DNA from: Gossypium raimondii
Lineage: Eukaryota; Streptophyta; Magnoliopsida; Malvales; Malvaceae
Direction of reading: 5' to 3'
NCBI RefSeq assembly: GCF_025698545.1
Contig: NC_068569.1
Span: forward strand, 14,260,001 to 14,324,000
Length of the DNA: 64,000 nucleotides
The notes below the pieces were generated by a model that did no database searches, was not told the DNA's origin, and saw only the letters and a program-made list of their open reading frames with translations. The first letter of the stretch is position 1; each line of letters opens with the position of its first letter. Of the stretch, positions 53,662-64,000 are shown in pieces. Both the position numbers and the translations under genes were made by a program.

Positions 53662-56367
53662 TGTAACACCCCTTACCCGAGACCGTTTCCGGAGTCGAGC
53701 ACGAGGCATTACTTAGCTTATCTTACCAATTCGGAGCATAAAAACTAGGTTTGAAAATTTATTTCACTATTTACAGCAAATCTGTCCAATCGCGCAGCAG
53801 TTACTAAATTAATTATAACTTGAGCTACAGAACTCGAAATTTAATTCTGTAAATTTTCCCTGAAACAAGACTCATATATATACTCACCATAAAATTTTTA
53901 GAATTTTTGGTTCAGCCAATTAGTACAGTTTATTAGTTAAAGTCTCCCATGTTTCACCACCTGACTGCCCTGACCTCTAGTCACTAAAAATAAGTTTTCT
54001 CACTGTAGGATTTTCATATGAAGTTCTTACTTGTTTCTACAGAAAATAAACTCAATGAGAAATCTATACATATAAACTATAACTCATAACCATTTTTGTA
54101 CAATTTTTAATGATTTTCTAAACTCAAAACAGGGGACACCAAAAACTGTTCTGACCCTGTCTCACGAAAATTCATATATCTTAAAATATAAAATTCCTTT
54201 CGCTACACCGTTATTTTTCCATGAAAATAGACTCAACAAGCTTTAATTCCATATATCATTCACCCTCTAATTCATTTTATACTATCTTGGGTGATTTTTC
54301 AAAGTCACGTCACTGTTGCTGCCTGAATTCTGTTTCTTTGCAAAATTTCATCCTTTCATGATTTCCATACATAATTTATCACCTAGACTCTTATAACAAC
54401 AAATATCTTCATACTTAACCATTTTAATAACCATACATCATCAAATACTTACACACCATTCTTTAGCAAAATCATAATCACAAACATACAAAATAACTAA
54501 ATCCCTATACATGCCATAACTCAAACGTGATTCGATATAAAATACCGAAGCGCTTGTGGTTGATAGTGTGGACGATCTCCGACTTCTTTAGGATCCTTGA
54601 AGTAGCTTTGCAATACTATAAGAGAAAGAGAAATAAAAGAAGTAAGCATAAAGCTTAGTAAGTTTACTAGCAAATAAATAACAATATTTAACTTAAATAA
54701 TTAAACTCAAATGTCTATATCTCTAGTTTACTCTTTAGTTAATCTCATACTAGTTCTCTTGCTTGTTTACTTAGAATACTTGTGTACATAACTTACTCAA
54801 CTCTTGCTGCATCGTTGAACATCAATTGATAGTATAATAAGTTCTTAACTCTCATAACTTACCCGAGCTTGCCATTTATGCTTTAAACCGAACTTTCATG
54901 AACATAATTCGTTTACAAGCCCGTTGAGCTACATTGGAATAATAAGGATACTCGGGTCTCTTCGATAATAACATGCCAAAGCCATGTCCCGGACATGGTC
55001 TTACATGGATGTTCTCATATCGTGCCCATGCCATGTCCCGACATGGTCTTACTGGGACCTCTCATCTCGGTGCTAACGCCATGTCCCGACATGGTCTTAC
55101 ATGGGACCTCTCATCTCGGTGCCAATGCCATGTCCCGACATGGTCTTACAGGACCTCTTTACCCAAATGTCATGACATTCGTATCCAAGACCATCCTTAT
55201 GTATCAACGGGACTTTTTAATTTTAATTCTCTATCATTTCATGCTTAGATCATCATCAAATAAATTCATAAAATAAATTCATAGTTGCTGGAAAATAACA
55301 GCATTGATAATAAATATTGAAATATTGCATTTATTTACCGTAAACTTACTTGGTATCAAATATAGTCCAATTCAACAACTTAGTCTTCAACTTTATTCTT
55401 CCCTTTGTCTAACCTCGAGTTTCGTTCTTCTTGATCTAAAATAGCAAATTTAACTTATTTAATACTCACATTCAACAAAACAGCCCTTGACTCTAACTTT
55501 TCAAAATTACAATTTTGCCCTAAACTTTTACATAATTACATTTTTGACTCAAGGCTCGGAAATTAAACTTCATCCCTTATTCTTATGTTTTATGACATGA
55601 TGAACATTTTTCTCTTCTATGCCAACATCAAATTCCCACTCTAACATGTACTTATGAACATTAGGTATTTTTACCGATTAGGTCGTTTTACTCGCTTTTT
55701 GCTTAAAATCGGCTAACAAAAGTTGTTTAACATAATTTCTAGCTTCATATTCTATCATAAAACATCAAAATAAACACTTTTCACCTATGGGTATTTTTCC
55801 AAATATAAACCCTAGGTTAAATTATTGCTAGAATAAGCTAAATTAAGCTACCGAGACTCCAAAACGTAAAAACATTAAAAACGGACTTGGGATCACTTAC
55901 TATGGAGCTTGGAAGCTTGAAAACCCTAACTATGGCTTCCCCCCTTGCTGATTTCGTCCTAATGAAGAAGATGATGATTTTTGCCATCTTTTTCCCTTTT
56001 AATTCATTTTAATTACTAGATTACCAAATTGCCCCTAACTTAAAAATTTTCTATTTCACTTATCTAATGTCCATTTTTGTCTACCAAGTTACCAATGGTA
56101 TAATTACCATATAAGGACCTCCAATTTAAAGTTTCATAACAATTGGACACCTCTAACATGTAGAACTCAACTTTTGCACTTTTTACAATTTAGTCCTTTT
56201 GACTAAATTAAGTGCCCAAACGTCGAAATTTTCGAACGAAATTTTCACAAAATCATTCCGTGAAATCATAGACCATAAAAATATAAGAAAAATAAATTTT
56301 TCCTCATCGGATTTGTGGTCCCGAAACCACTGTTCCGATAACCTTGAATTTAGGCCATTACACCTAC
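53657..56367. mobile_element. Solo LTR (2.7 kb, TGTAACACCC type, probably Ty3/Gypsy) nested in the Copia element
   Basis: The inserted unit is 53,662-56,362. It begins TGTAACACCCCTTACCCGAG and ends GGCCATTACA, i.e. TG...CA, and is flanked by the 5-bp duplication CCTAC (53,657-53,661 and 56,363-56,367). It lacks gag, pol or a second LTR, so it is a solo LTR left by recombination between two LTRs. Long LTRs that start TGTAACACCC are typical of Tekay/Del-type chromoviruses; that assignment is from recall. It splits the Copia polyprotein between the protease region and integrase. Confidence 0.88.
54981..55158. repeat. Tandem repeat in the solo LTR, four 49-bp units with a palindrome
   Basis: GCCATGTCCCGACATGGTCT (with one extra G in the first unit) recurs at about 54,981, 55,030, 55,078 and 55,127. 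Each is followed by TACATGGGACCTCTCATCTC or a variant. CCATGTCCCGACATGG is a near-perfect palindrome. Confidence 0.9.
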
Positions 56368-57958
56368 TATCTCTATCTACCTTCGAAACAAGTTTCGTCA
56401 TCTGCATAGATGGATGACCTAACCGCTTGTGCCATATTTCTAACGAGTTACCAGCAGTCACCCTCATTGCCTTGATTCTTGGAATTTCCCGAAAGTAGTA
56501 GAGTCCATCCCTTTGTTCACCCGCTCCAATCAGCATCCTCGAGGTACGGTCCTGTATAACACATAATTTTTTAGTGAACTGGATAAAGCAAGAAACATTT
56601 TCCATAAGTTGTGACACAGAGATAAGATTGCATGTCAAATTCGGTACAAATAGAACATTTCGCAACAATAAATCTCCTCCAAGAGCAACAGATCCTTTCA
56701 AAGTAGCCACAGATTCACTCCCATCTGGTAACCCGACGGGACAATTAGGAATTTTATGAATATTATGTAAAAATTTTAGATTACCCGTCATATGATTTGA
56801 CGCTCCTGTGTCAATAATCCAAGATAATTTCTTACCCGTCATCTTCTCAGTCGTAGTTGATCTCATACCCTTTAAGGTTTGGAGCAAAACTTGCCACTGT
56901 TCGTTGCTAAGCCCAGGCAAAGTGTTTGCTTCAGTATCATCAGTGTTAGCATTTGAAGACGATACTCCCCCTGTGTGGGTCCGGACAGCATTAGCTCGCT
57001 GCCCCCCTCGTCCTCGACTGTTTGATTGACGTTGGCCTAAATTCTTGCCACGGCTTCCACCCTTCATAGTTCCTCGGGGTCGATCTCCCCACCATTCAGG
57101 ATAACCAATAATAGCAAAACAATTATCAATATCATGTCCGGGTTGTTTGCAATGGGAACAAACCCCCCATTTCTCCTTACTTTCTCTACGGCCTCGACTT
57201 TGCACCGCCATAGCCATCACATCGGAGTGATCTTCCATCTCACGAGATATGGTCTTCACTCGTTCTTCCTGAATAACCATCGAATAAGCCTTGCTCAAGG
57301 ATGGCAACGGATCGTTAGCCAAGATGTTGGATCTAACCGTGCTATATGTCCCATCCAATCCCATCAGGAAGTGGTGAACTTTTTCCTCTTCTCGTCGCTT
57401 TTCCAACTCGGCTGATAGTTGACAAGTACAATTCCTGCATTTACAAGTCGGCAATTGATCAAAAATCGCCAATTCATCCCATATCAGTTTCAATTTTCCA
57501 AAATAATTGACAATAGTCAACCCTTTTTGCTTGCATTCTACAAGATCAGACCTGAGTTGTTGGATTCTTGGACCATTGGCCATTGAAAATCTTTCTCGAA
57601 TATCATCCCACAAATCCTTAGCCACCTCGACATGAGATATGGTGGATCGAAGAGTTGGTTCAATGGTATTCCGAATCCACGAAACTAGCAACGAGTTAAT
57701 GGTCCACCAATCTTCAATGTCGTCTGATGTATCATCTGGTTTTTTAATCGATCCGTCAATAAATCCGAACTTCTTCCTAGCACACAACGCCGTTCAGAAA
57801 GAACGAGCCCATTCTTCATAGTTTTCCCCTTTCAATTGTACTTGAGTGATTGCAAGTCCAGGATTATCAAGCGAGGTTATATCGTACGGAGAAATCGTTT
57901 TTCTCACAACCGCCCCTTCGCCGAATTTGTGACCAGAATCACCTTTCCCACCACCCAT
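56368..57958 (-). pseudogene. Copia gag-protease part, with a premature stop
   Basis: It starts MGGGKGDSGHKFGEGAVV at 57,958. After 54 codons a TGA (57,794-57,796) interrupts the frame just before ALCARKKFGFIDGS. The capsid region follows, then the zinc knuckle CSHCKQPGHDIDNC (CX2CX4HX4C), the aspartic protease motif WIIDTGASNHMTG and the start of the GAG-pre-integrase region (EIWHKRLGHPSMQMTKLVS). The frame then runs into the solo LTR. The stop looks like CGA to TGA, a C-to-T change at a CpG. The rest of the polyprotein resumes left of the solo LTR. Confidence 0.92.
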
Positions 57959-57983
57959 TAGCAAAACTTTACACGTTCAAAAC

Positions 57984-57998
57984 CTACTCATGATACCA
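57984..57998 (-). other. Primer-binding site of the Copia element
   Basis: The minus strand reads TGGTATCATGAGTAG right after the 5' LTR. TGGTATCA matches the 3' end of initiator methionine tRNA; the next bases match only with a gap. Confidence 0.7.
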
Positions 57999-58237
57999 TG
58001 AAAAAATAACAAGAATTGTGGGAATTTTCTCTGTGTTTTATTCCTCCCAAAATCAAGAACATATATACACAGTAAAATACAAAGATAGAAACCAAAATAT
58101 TATCTCTTAAACTTAGCATCTAATCTCCTAATTAAAACAAAATATTATCTCCTAAACTTTAGCATCTAATCTCCTAATTAAAAGAAAATAGATATACACA
58201 AAAACTACCATACATATTTACATAATTAATTCCAATA
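57999..58237 (-). repeat. 5' LTR of the Copia element
   Basis: 239 bases, nearly identical to the 3' LTR. Differences seen: one extra A in the A run, an A/G change, a GT insertion in CTCTGTGTTTTATT and a T/C change. Confidence 0.93.
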
Positions 58238-58242
58238 GAATT

Positions 58243-60755
58243 CATGAAACCTTCTTGCAAGAGAAAAGCAAGGCAAAATCTCTCACCAGAATCCAGAAAT
58301 GTGAAAATTTGAAGGCAACTATAGACAAAGAGTGATAAGGAACCAAAGCCAAATTTGCAGCACCAAACATCAACAGTTGCAAATGAGAAAAAAGTAACCT
58401 TTTTATGCATTAAACGACCATTCTTCGTATCTTACTTTCGATGCCTCGTTTTTTGCTGAGGTCTTTGTCTTTTCTCGTTGTTCCATTCCCGATCATACAT
58501 CCTGAACTTTCTTTAAGAAAATACCTTCTTTTCTATTTGCAGTAGAGAAACAGTTTATGTGAAGGACAAAATTTACTAGGCTCATTCGCATTTATTCTTT
58601 GCATGAACATGCAAATGTTTAAACGAATATACGATAATTTAGCTCAAGTTTTAAAGATGCGCGTCTGTGTCCTGACGAGCCATCTTGCCGATTGCCTCTA
58701 TCCCATCAATCCTCTTCACCAACCTTCATCGTTTTAATGCAAATTTTCTTTCAGCCTTTCTTTATATATATAACCAAAACGAAGCTGAGAAATATATATA
58801 GATTCTTTGCATTTCTTTGCTAATTTTCACTGCTTTTGATTCACCAAAAAGTAAAACAAAAATATTCGTCACTTTTCCATCATATTTCACAGCTATAGTC
58901 ATTATAAGCCGTTTGGTGGACTTCATAGGGATATCAAAGAATGATTGTATTTTCTTTAAGCTCCAAGCCCTTGATATTGCAATCAAACTCTTCTATGACC
59001 CCTCGGCCGTTGAATCAATCTCTCAAGATTTTGGTCACATTGTATAAGCCATTCTTGAAGCTGTTATATGCCCTTCATCCCCTCAAGAATGCAAAATTAC
59101 AATTCATGTGAATAAGAGTTTACTAGGGAGAGGGAGAGAGGAGGAAGAAGAAAGGAAAAAAGTTAGGAGTAAAAGAGAGGGGGAAGAAAAAGAAAAAGAA
59201 ATTGTCCGTCCAAAGTGTCCATTTTTAAAAGCATTTTACATTTTAAGACTAAAACATGTGACCGAATAAATCTTTAAAGACTACTTATAATAATAAAAAA
59301 TAGCTTTAAGAACCAATTAGGAAATCGAGATACAGACCATAGGACATTTTATTATTACAGTCCAAATTAAATGCAGAAAATGTTGATTTACAAAAAGTAA
59401 AATTATCTTTGATAATAAAGCTATTAAACTATAAAACTACATAATGTTAAAAGCACGACACAATAAATTCAAACTCAAGTATAATGCAATAGGCTCAAGC
59501 CCTAAAACACAACATTTGCTCAAAAAAGAGTAGGCTGGCTCAAAACAATCCAAGCCCAAAGAGGCAATTTAGCCCAAACAAATTGAGAGCCCGCTCTAGA
59601 ACCTTACATGGGTCTTCAGTCCCACTAGCTCAAAAGCTTGTACGCATGGCATCCTCCCAATTTTTCTTTTTAACAAAAGATGCGTCTACAAAGAGCTTCA
59701 CCAACTCGACTACTCAACAAAATCAAGCAAGGGCTAATGTCCCTAAGAAAATGAAAGAAATAAACTAACCAATTAACAACTGACATAGGCACAAGTCCAA
59801 GTAATTTTGGGCAGCCACGCAAAGGCCTACAAATACCAAGATAGTGAAATTGACCATGTATGAACTGTGAGTAATTTAATACCATTCTTATTATTATCTG
59901 TATTTCAGTCTCATGTGTGATCCGTACTAATTTAAACATACTCAATTTCAGTGTCCTCTAACTTGTTTTTGATTTTGTAGATCACTTAAAAGCACAAATT
60001 TAGTCAACTTTAATAATATGTTATTGAATATGTTGTATTTTATTATTTGTTTGAAAAATGGTATTTTATTATTTAATTTGAATATAATAGTAATTTGTTT
60101 TGGTTATGAAATTTAATTATTCTTTTTAACATATAAAAAACTTAAAAGATAAATTTGGGCATCATTAGCATGCAAATTCGACTTATACATGCTATATGAA
60201 TGTTTACTTTCATATAATTTTGAGTGAATTACAGCCTCATGCATGGTAGTAAATATGTTGAAAACTCCAAGCATATATGCTTCCTTTGCTTCAAGTAATT
60301 AGAACCAGAATTCATTGGCAGTAATATTGAAATACTTTATCCGGACACTATATTAGAGTTCCATTTTGTTAAATATAAATAAATATACTAACATTTATTA
60401 ATTTGAACTACATTAGTTTTTTGATTTCATCTACTTACAAATTGTTAAATTATCCCAAATAATAAAAAGAAGGTAAAAAAAAAGTTGTAATGGACAAAAT
60501 TATAAGTTAATATTCTCAAAAAATCAATATTACCCTCAAATCTTATATTATTTAATTTTTACTGAGTTGATCAGTAAATTTATAAATATTAGGTTATGAT
60601 AAAATTCATGACGTGGTGAACAAAATGTTATGTAAATATATTTATTGAAAGTTTATATAAATATCAAAGTAAATCTTTCCTTAAAATGGTAATATAACTG
60701 ATTTCACATAAATAATGATCTTTTGATCATTTATTAATACGTAAGTAGAACAAAT
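58243..60755. other. Intergenic DNA, no gene recognised
   Basis: The frame at 58817-59047 and others are unconvincing. About 59,100-59,200 is a purine-rich stretch (GGGAGAGGGAGAGAGGAGGA). About 59,480-59,600 has GGCTCAAGCCC and AGCCCAAA repeats of a kind common in plant repeats. Confidence 0.4.
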
Positions 60756-60759
60756 TATG

Positions 60760-61320
60760 GGTCATGTTAGGCCAATGCAAAAAAAAAAAAAAAATCAAGC
60801 TCATTTTCTAGGCTTGGACTCAACCTAAAAAATGGACTTAAAATTTTATCTAAGCCTGGCCCAGATAAAAACACTAAATTCAAGCTCGGCCCGGGCCACC
60901 TGTATTATTATTTTTATATAAAAAAATTTAAAAATACAATACATCAAATAGACCCAAAAAATTAAAATAAATGTTTCTCAACAAATTAAAAATGCATATA
61001 AAAAAAGTTTTTATACTTAAATAACACGAACATAATTGTAACTTAACAAGTAAATATCTCTAAAATAGTAATAAAATTAACAATAAAACAAGAATTATAC
61101 AGTATCCAAATAATATCAACAAAACAGTAGCAATATAATAGTGAAATGGTAACAAAACAGCAACAATAACTTTTTTGTCAAATTCAAGTTGGGAAAAAGA
61201 AGTCTTGCCTGAGGCTCGACCCATTTTCTAAACGGGCATATATATTTGCCCAAACCCTCTCATTTTTCGAGCGGTCTTTTGGGCATGGACGGGTGATTCG
61301 ACTTATGATCAGGTCTATTT
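60760..61320. repeat. Dispersed repeat, copy 2 of the family at 7.6 kb
   Basis: Shares ordered blocks with 7,616-8,165 in the same orientation: AAGCCTGGCCCAGATAAAAA, 'AATGTTTCTCAACAAATT', 'ATCTCTAAAATAGTAATAAA', 'GAAATGGTAACAAAACAGCA'. The ends are rich in GGCTCGACCC/GGGCATGGACGG-like motifs. Non-coding. Confidence 0.7.
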
Positions 61321-62370
61321 GCAACACAAATTTAATTATAGATTTAAATAATAATATAAAAACATCTAAAAAAATAAAACTACTATAATATAAAAGTAAG
61401 AGTGTGCATATATATTAAAAGTTATGCACCTTCATCCATGATAGTTAAGAAGAGTGTTTTTTTTACTTCCACTCGTCATGTTATATATTTTGAATATCAC
61501 GTTTGGTCCATTAAAGTAATCGTTTCATATTAATAATGTGGAATCGCGTGCCAAAAAAAATATTTGAAACAATTTTATTGATTTTTAATTTCACGATAAT
61601 AGGATGGTATATATTTAAGGACGCCAAAATTGATAGGTTAGAGAGTCTAAGGAGGCGGCCATTACTAAAATGAAGTTGCAGTCAAAACTGAAGTTGAATT
61701 TATGTAATATCCTATTTCTTGGTGCATTAGCAAGAGCAGTAAAACAAGTGTTGAATTTTATTTAAATAATAAATGGAAGAAGCGCCTCTCCAATATTATT
61801 TGTATTATTTGAATGATGAAGTAGTTGTCAAATTTTGAAAGATCACAGATTACGTTGATTTTCGGTTTCTTGTGACAATAAATAAATGCATTTGTTTTAT
61901 AAAATAGAACAAGAAATCTTCCCCAATTTTAATTGCATTTGTAACCTTTTTTTAATATTTCATTCGCATCAACTTTGAAAACGTTTATCTATTTTATAAT
62001 AATATGCATCCCCTGCATTAATATAATAATATGCGGTGGTTGCTGGTTGCTGGTTGCCATTGTTTCTTTATTTTTAAATAATAAAGAAACAAAAATTGTT
62101 GTATGCAGTGCTGCTCTATCTTCACATGACAGCAAAATTTAGCATCAAACCACATCTCTCATCCTCTCTTTTTCTTTTTAATTATATCTCTTGAAATCAA
62201 TTTATCAATCTTATATTCTTGTTTTTATTTTCTCTCTTAAATATTCCATTTAATGTTTCTTTAGCCCTTTGCCCATTGGGTCATACAATTAATAAACTAA
62301 AAATTTATTTATTTATTTTGCTCTCTAATTTTACAAAAAAACCTCTCTTTAAATTACTTTTATCATTTTT
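61321..62370. other. Intergenic AT-rich DNA, no gene seen
   Basis: No coding sequence; a short local repeat GGTTGCTGGTTGCTGGTTGC occurs at about 62,037-62,058. Confidence 0.4.
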
Positions 62371-62765
62371 GTCCTTTAAATTTATAATTTTTTTGTTAAA
62401 CCACATCAAAATGGTTGTAAAAGATCAACATTTTTACCTTTGGTTGATGTGGCGTGGATGATAAGTCAACGTTTAAATGATTTTAATTTTTTAAAATTAA
62501 AAAATAAGATTTATTTTAAAATAAAAATCATTAAAGTTATTTAAAAGCATTAATATATATTTTTAATATTTTTATATTTTAAAAATAATTAAATGTTAAC
62601 ATATTATTTATGTGGCAATCCATATGCATGACACGTCAATAAGATTAACAAACGATAAATTTTTATTTATTTTGGGATGATTTAATAAAATATAAATTGA
62701 ATGACAAAAAAACAAAAATTTAAATGAACGTATACTTTTTGGTATATTAGTCGATAAAAGGAAAC
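62371..62765. repeat. Dispersed repeat related to 36.84-37.14 kb
   Basis: Shares CCTTTAAATTTATAATTTTT, 'AACCACATCAAAATGG' and 'GTGGCAATCCATATGCATGACACG' with the earlier region in looser form. Confidence 0.45.
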
Positions 62766-64000
62766 ATACGTAATCAATAAACTAGTGGTATAATCTCTTC
62801 TTTTCTATATTACTTGATTGGTTCTCTACAAATATGGACATAGTGTAATGTAACCTATTTTCAGAAAGAAGAAAAGTAATGTAAACTAATTCTACTTTTT
62901 GTTTGAAGGTGTTGAAAGTGGAAACTTTTGAATGAATACCACATTGAATCTTTTCATGGAAAAGATTTAATTACTGTGAAATGAATATTGTATAAACATT
63001 TTATATTTATAATTAAAGTAATAAAATTATATTTATTACTTAATAATAAACCATTTCTATAATAAAATTAGTTTTAATAAAATTTTATATTTAACTCTTT
63101 TATACTTAATCTATCGCTTCATGGGATGATACCTTAATAACACTGAATAAAAAAAGTAAATTTAATAACAAAAAAATATTAAAAGTAAAATATTAAGCCT
63201 TCAATCTATTGACAATGGTTTTAGAGACAATCAAGTACAAGAATATGCATAAGCTAATGGATCGAAGTTGCATGATCACATCGGGTTTATCCTTTTTCGA
63301 GATTAACATAAGAGGAGTACGATTCTGCATGGTATAAAAATGGGTGCCATCAAATATATTTTGTACTGGAGTTTTGAAATCATTGCTAACAAATTATATA
63401 AGGTGTTTGGAAGGAGTGATGGGAAAGTGTATACTTTCTGGTACTAAATTTAGAAACAGAATATAAAATCATATATATAGGAATCGTTTATGCAGTTTGA
63501 TTTTCCTACTTTATAGAGTTTAGCTCAATGAGAAATATATATTTTCAATACTTACAACAAGTGATCCTAATCTATCAAACATCCATGACAATTTCTTCAC
63601 ATTTGCACATTAAAAAAATATTCTCATCACTAAATTCACTCATGTAAATTCAGCAAAAAAAACCACAACACTAAAGATTTTACCATCAATATTCACTCAC
63701 AAAATATAGTTCCTTACTTGAATAGATTTAGTGCCCTCAATTATCTCTTCATAAACCTATACACGTCTATTAATTTATAAAGAATATTTCGAGACTTGCT
63801 AACATAAGATCTATCATAATCCCTATAAAACAACCACAATACAATAATATTGAATAAGATAAACAAGGATTCTTGGCAGCTAAGTTTTTTGTGATTCAAT
63901 CCAATTCAACTCCCTTGATTCAAGGGATTAGATAAGGGTGATCCGATTTTATCCAATCTCCAAAATATGTTTCCTCAAGTAAAATGATCTTCATAGATGG
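62766..64000. other. Intergenic DNA to the end of the window, no gene seen
   Basis: AT-rich with no recognisable coding sequence, repeat structure or RNA gene. Confidence 0.4.

Larger units (their letters stand above)
50718..58242 (-). mobile_element. Copia LTR retrotransposon (minus strand), broken by a solo LTR
   Basis: Two near-identical LTRs (50,723-50,958 and 57,999-58,237) bound the element, flanked by the 5-bp duplication GAATT (50,718-50,722 and 58,238-58,242). In element order from the right: 5' LTR, a primer-binding site starting TGGTATCA (initiator Met tRNA type), gag, protease, integrase, reverse transcriptase, RNase H, a G-rich polypurine tract and 3' LTR. Integrase ahead of reverse transcriptase makes it Copia. 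The LTRs differ by about two substitutions and two small indels over some 236 bases, so insertion was recent. Coding capacity is lost: a TGA in gag (57,794-57,796), a TGA in pol (52,361-52,363) and a 2.7-kb insertion between protease and integrase. It should be non-autonomous now. Confidence 0.95.

Noticed and set aside
58174..58410. Minus-strand frame entering the Copia LTR
   Set aside because: It depends on LTR sequence for its end, and no family is recognised. It may be untranslated DNA beside the insertion.

Overview
This window is nuclear DNA from a flowering plant: AT-rich, gene-poor, with genes split by short GT-AG introns and long intergenic stretches full of MITEs, LTR elements and a CACTA transposon. 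The gene families and repeat types fit a eudicot, and the repeats look cotton-like (Gossypium); that last step is inference from recall, not from a search.

Layout. 1-2.0 kb: the 5' part of a GRAS gene (SCL13/PAT1 clade) on the minus strand, with a TATA box near 2.03 kb. 2.2-10.6 kb: no gene, several MITE-type repeats. 10.7-13.5 kb: an eleven-exon MAP70-5-like microtubule-associated protein gene with one GC-AG intron, facing tail to tail a small MGNC protein gene (14.15-14.53 kb). 16.53-16.86 kb: a decayed piece of chloroplast rpoC2. 17.5-41.5 kb: a cluster of heavy-metal-associated (HMA) domain genes. Two intact single-HMA genes (17.55-18.50 and 32.11-33.98 kb) and one broken copy (34.30-35.13 kb) lie on the minus strand; an intact two-HMA HIPP gene (39.62-41.49 kb) lies on the plus strand. 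The cluster is split by an 8.3-kb CACTA element (22,020-30,346). 42.77-42.95 kb: a 60-residue membrane protein gene. 46.5-48.2 kb: a two-exon NF-YB gene of the LEC1/L1L class. 49.7 kb: a possible small membrane protein. 50.72-58.24 kb: a Copia element on the minus strand, with unusual TA...CA LTR ends, broken by a 2.7-kb solo LTR. 58.2-64 kb: repeats, no gene recognised.

The intact HMA proteins carry CxxC metal-binding motifs and C-terminal CaaX boxes (CSVM, CSIL, CSLM), so they are predicted to be prenylated metal-binding proteins at membranes. The three single-HMA copies share exon phases and promoter sequence and arose by local duplication. The other genes (GRAS, MAP70, NF-YB) show no functional link to them.

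I found no undescribed enzymatic system. The most distinctive items are the CACTA element with its arrays of GCGGCG/CGCCGC hairpin units and repeat-filled 5' leader intron, the duplicating and decaying HMA cluster, the plastid fragment, and the nested retroelements.
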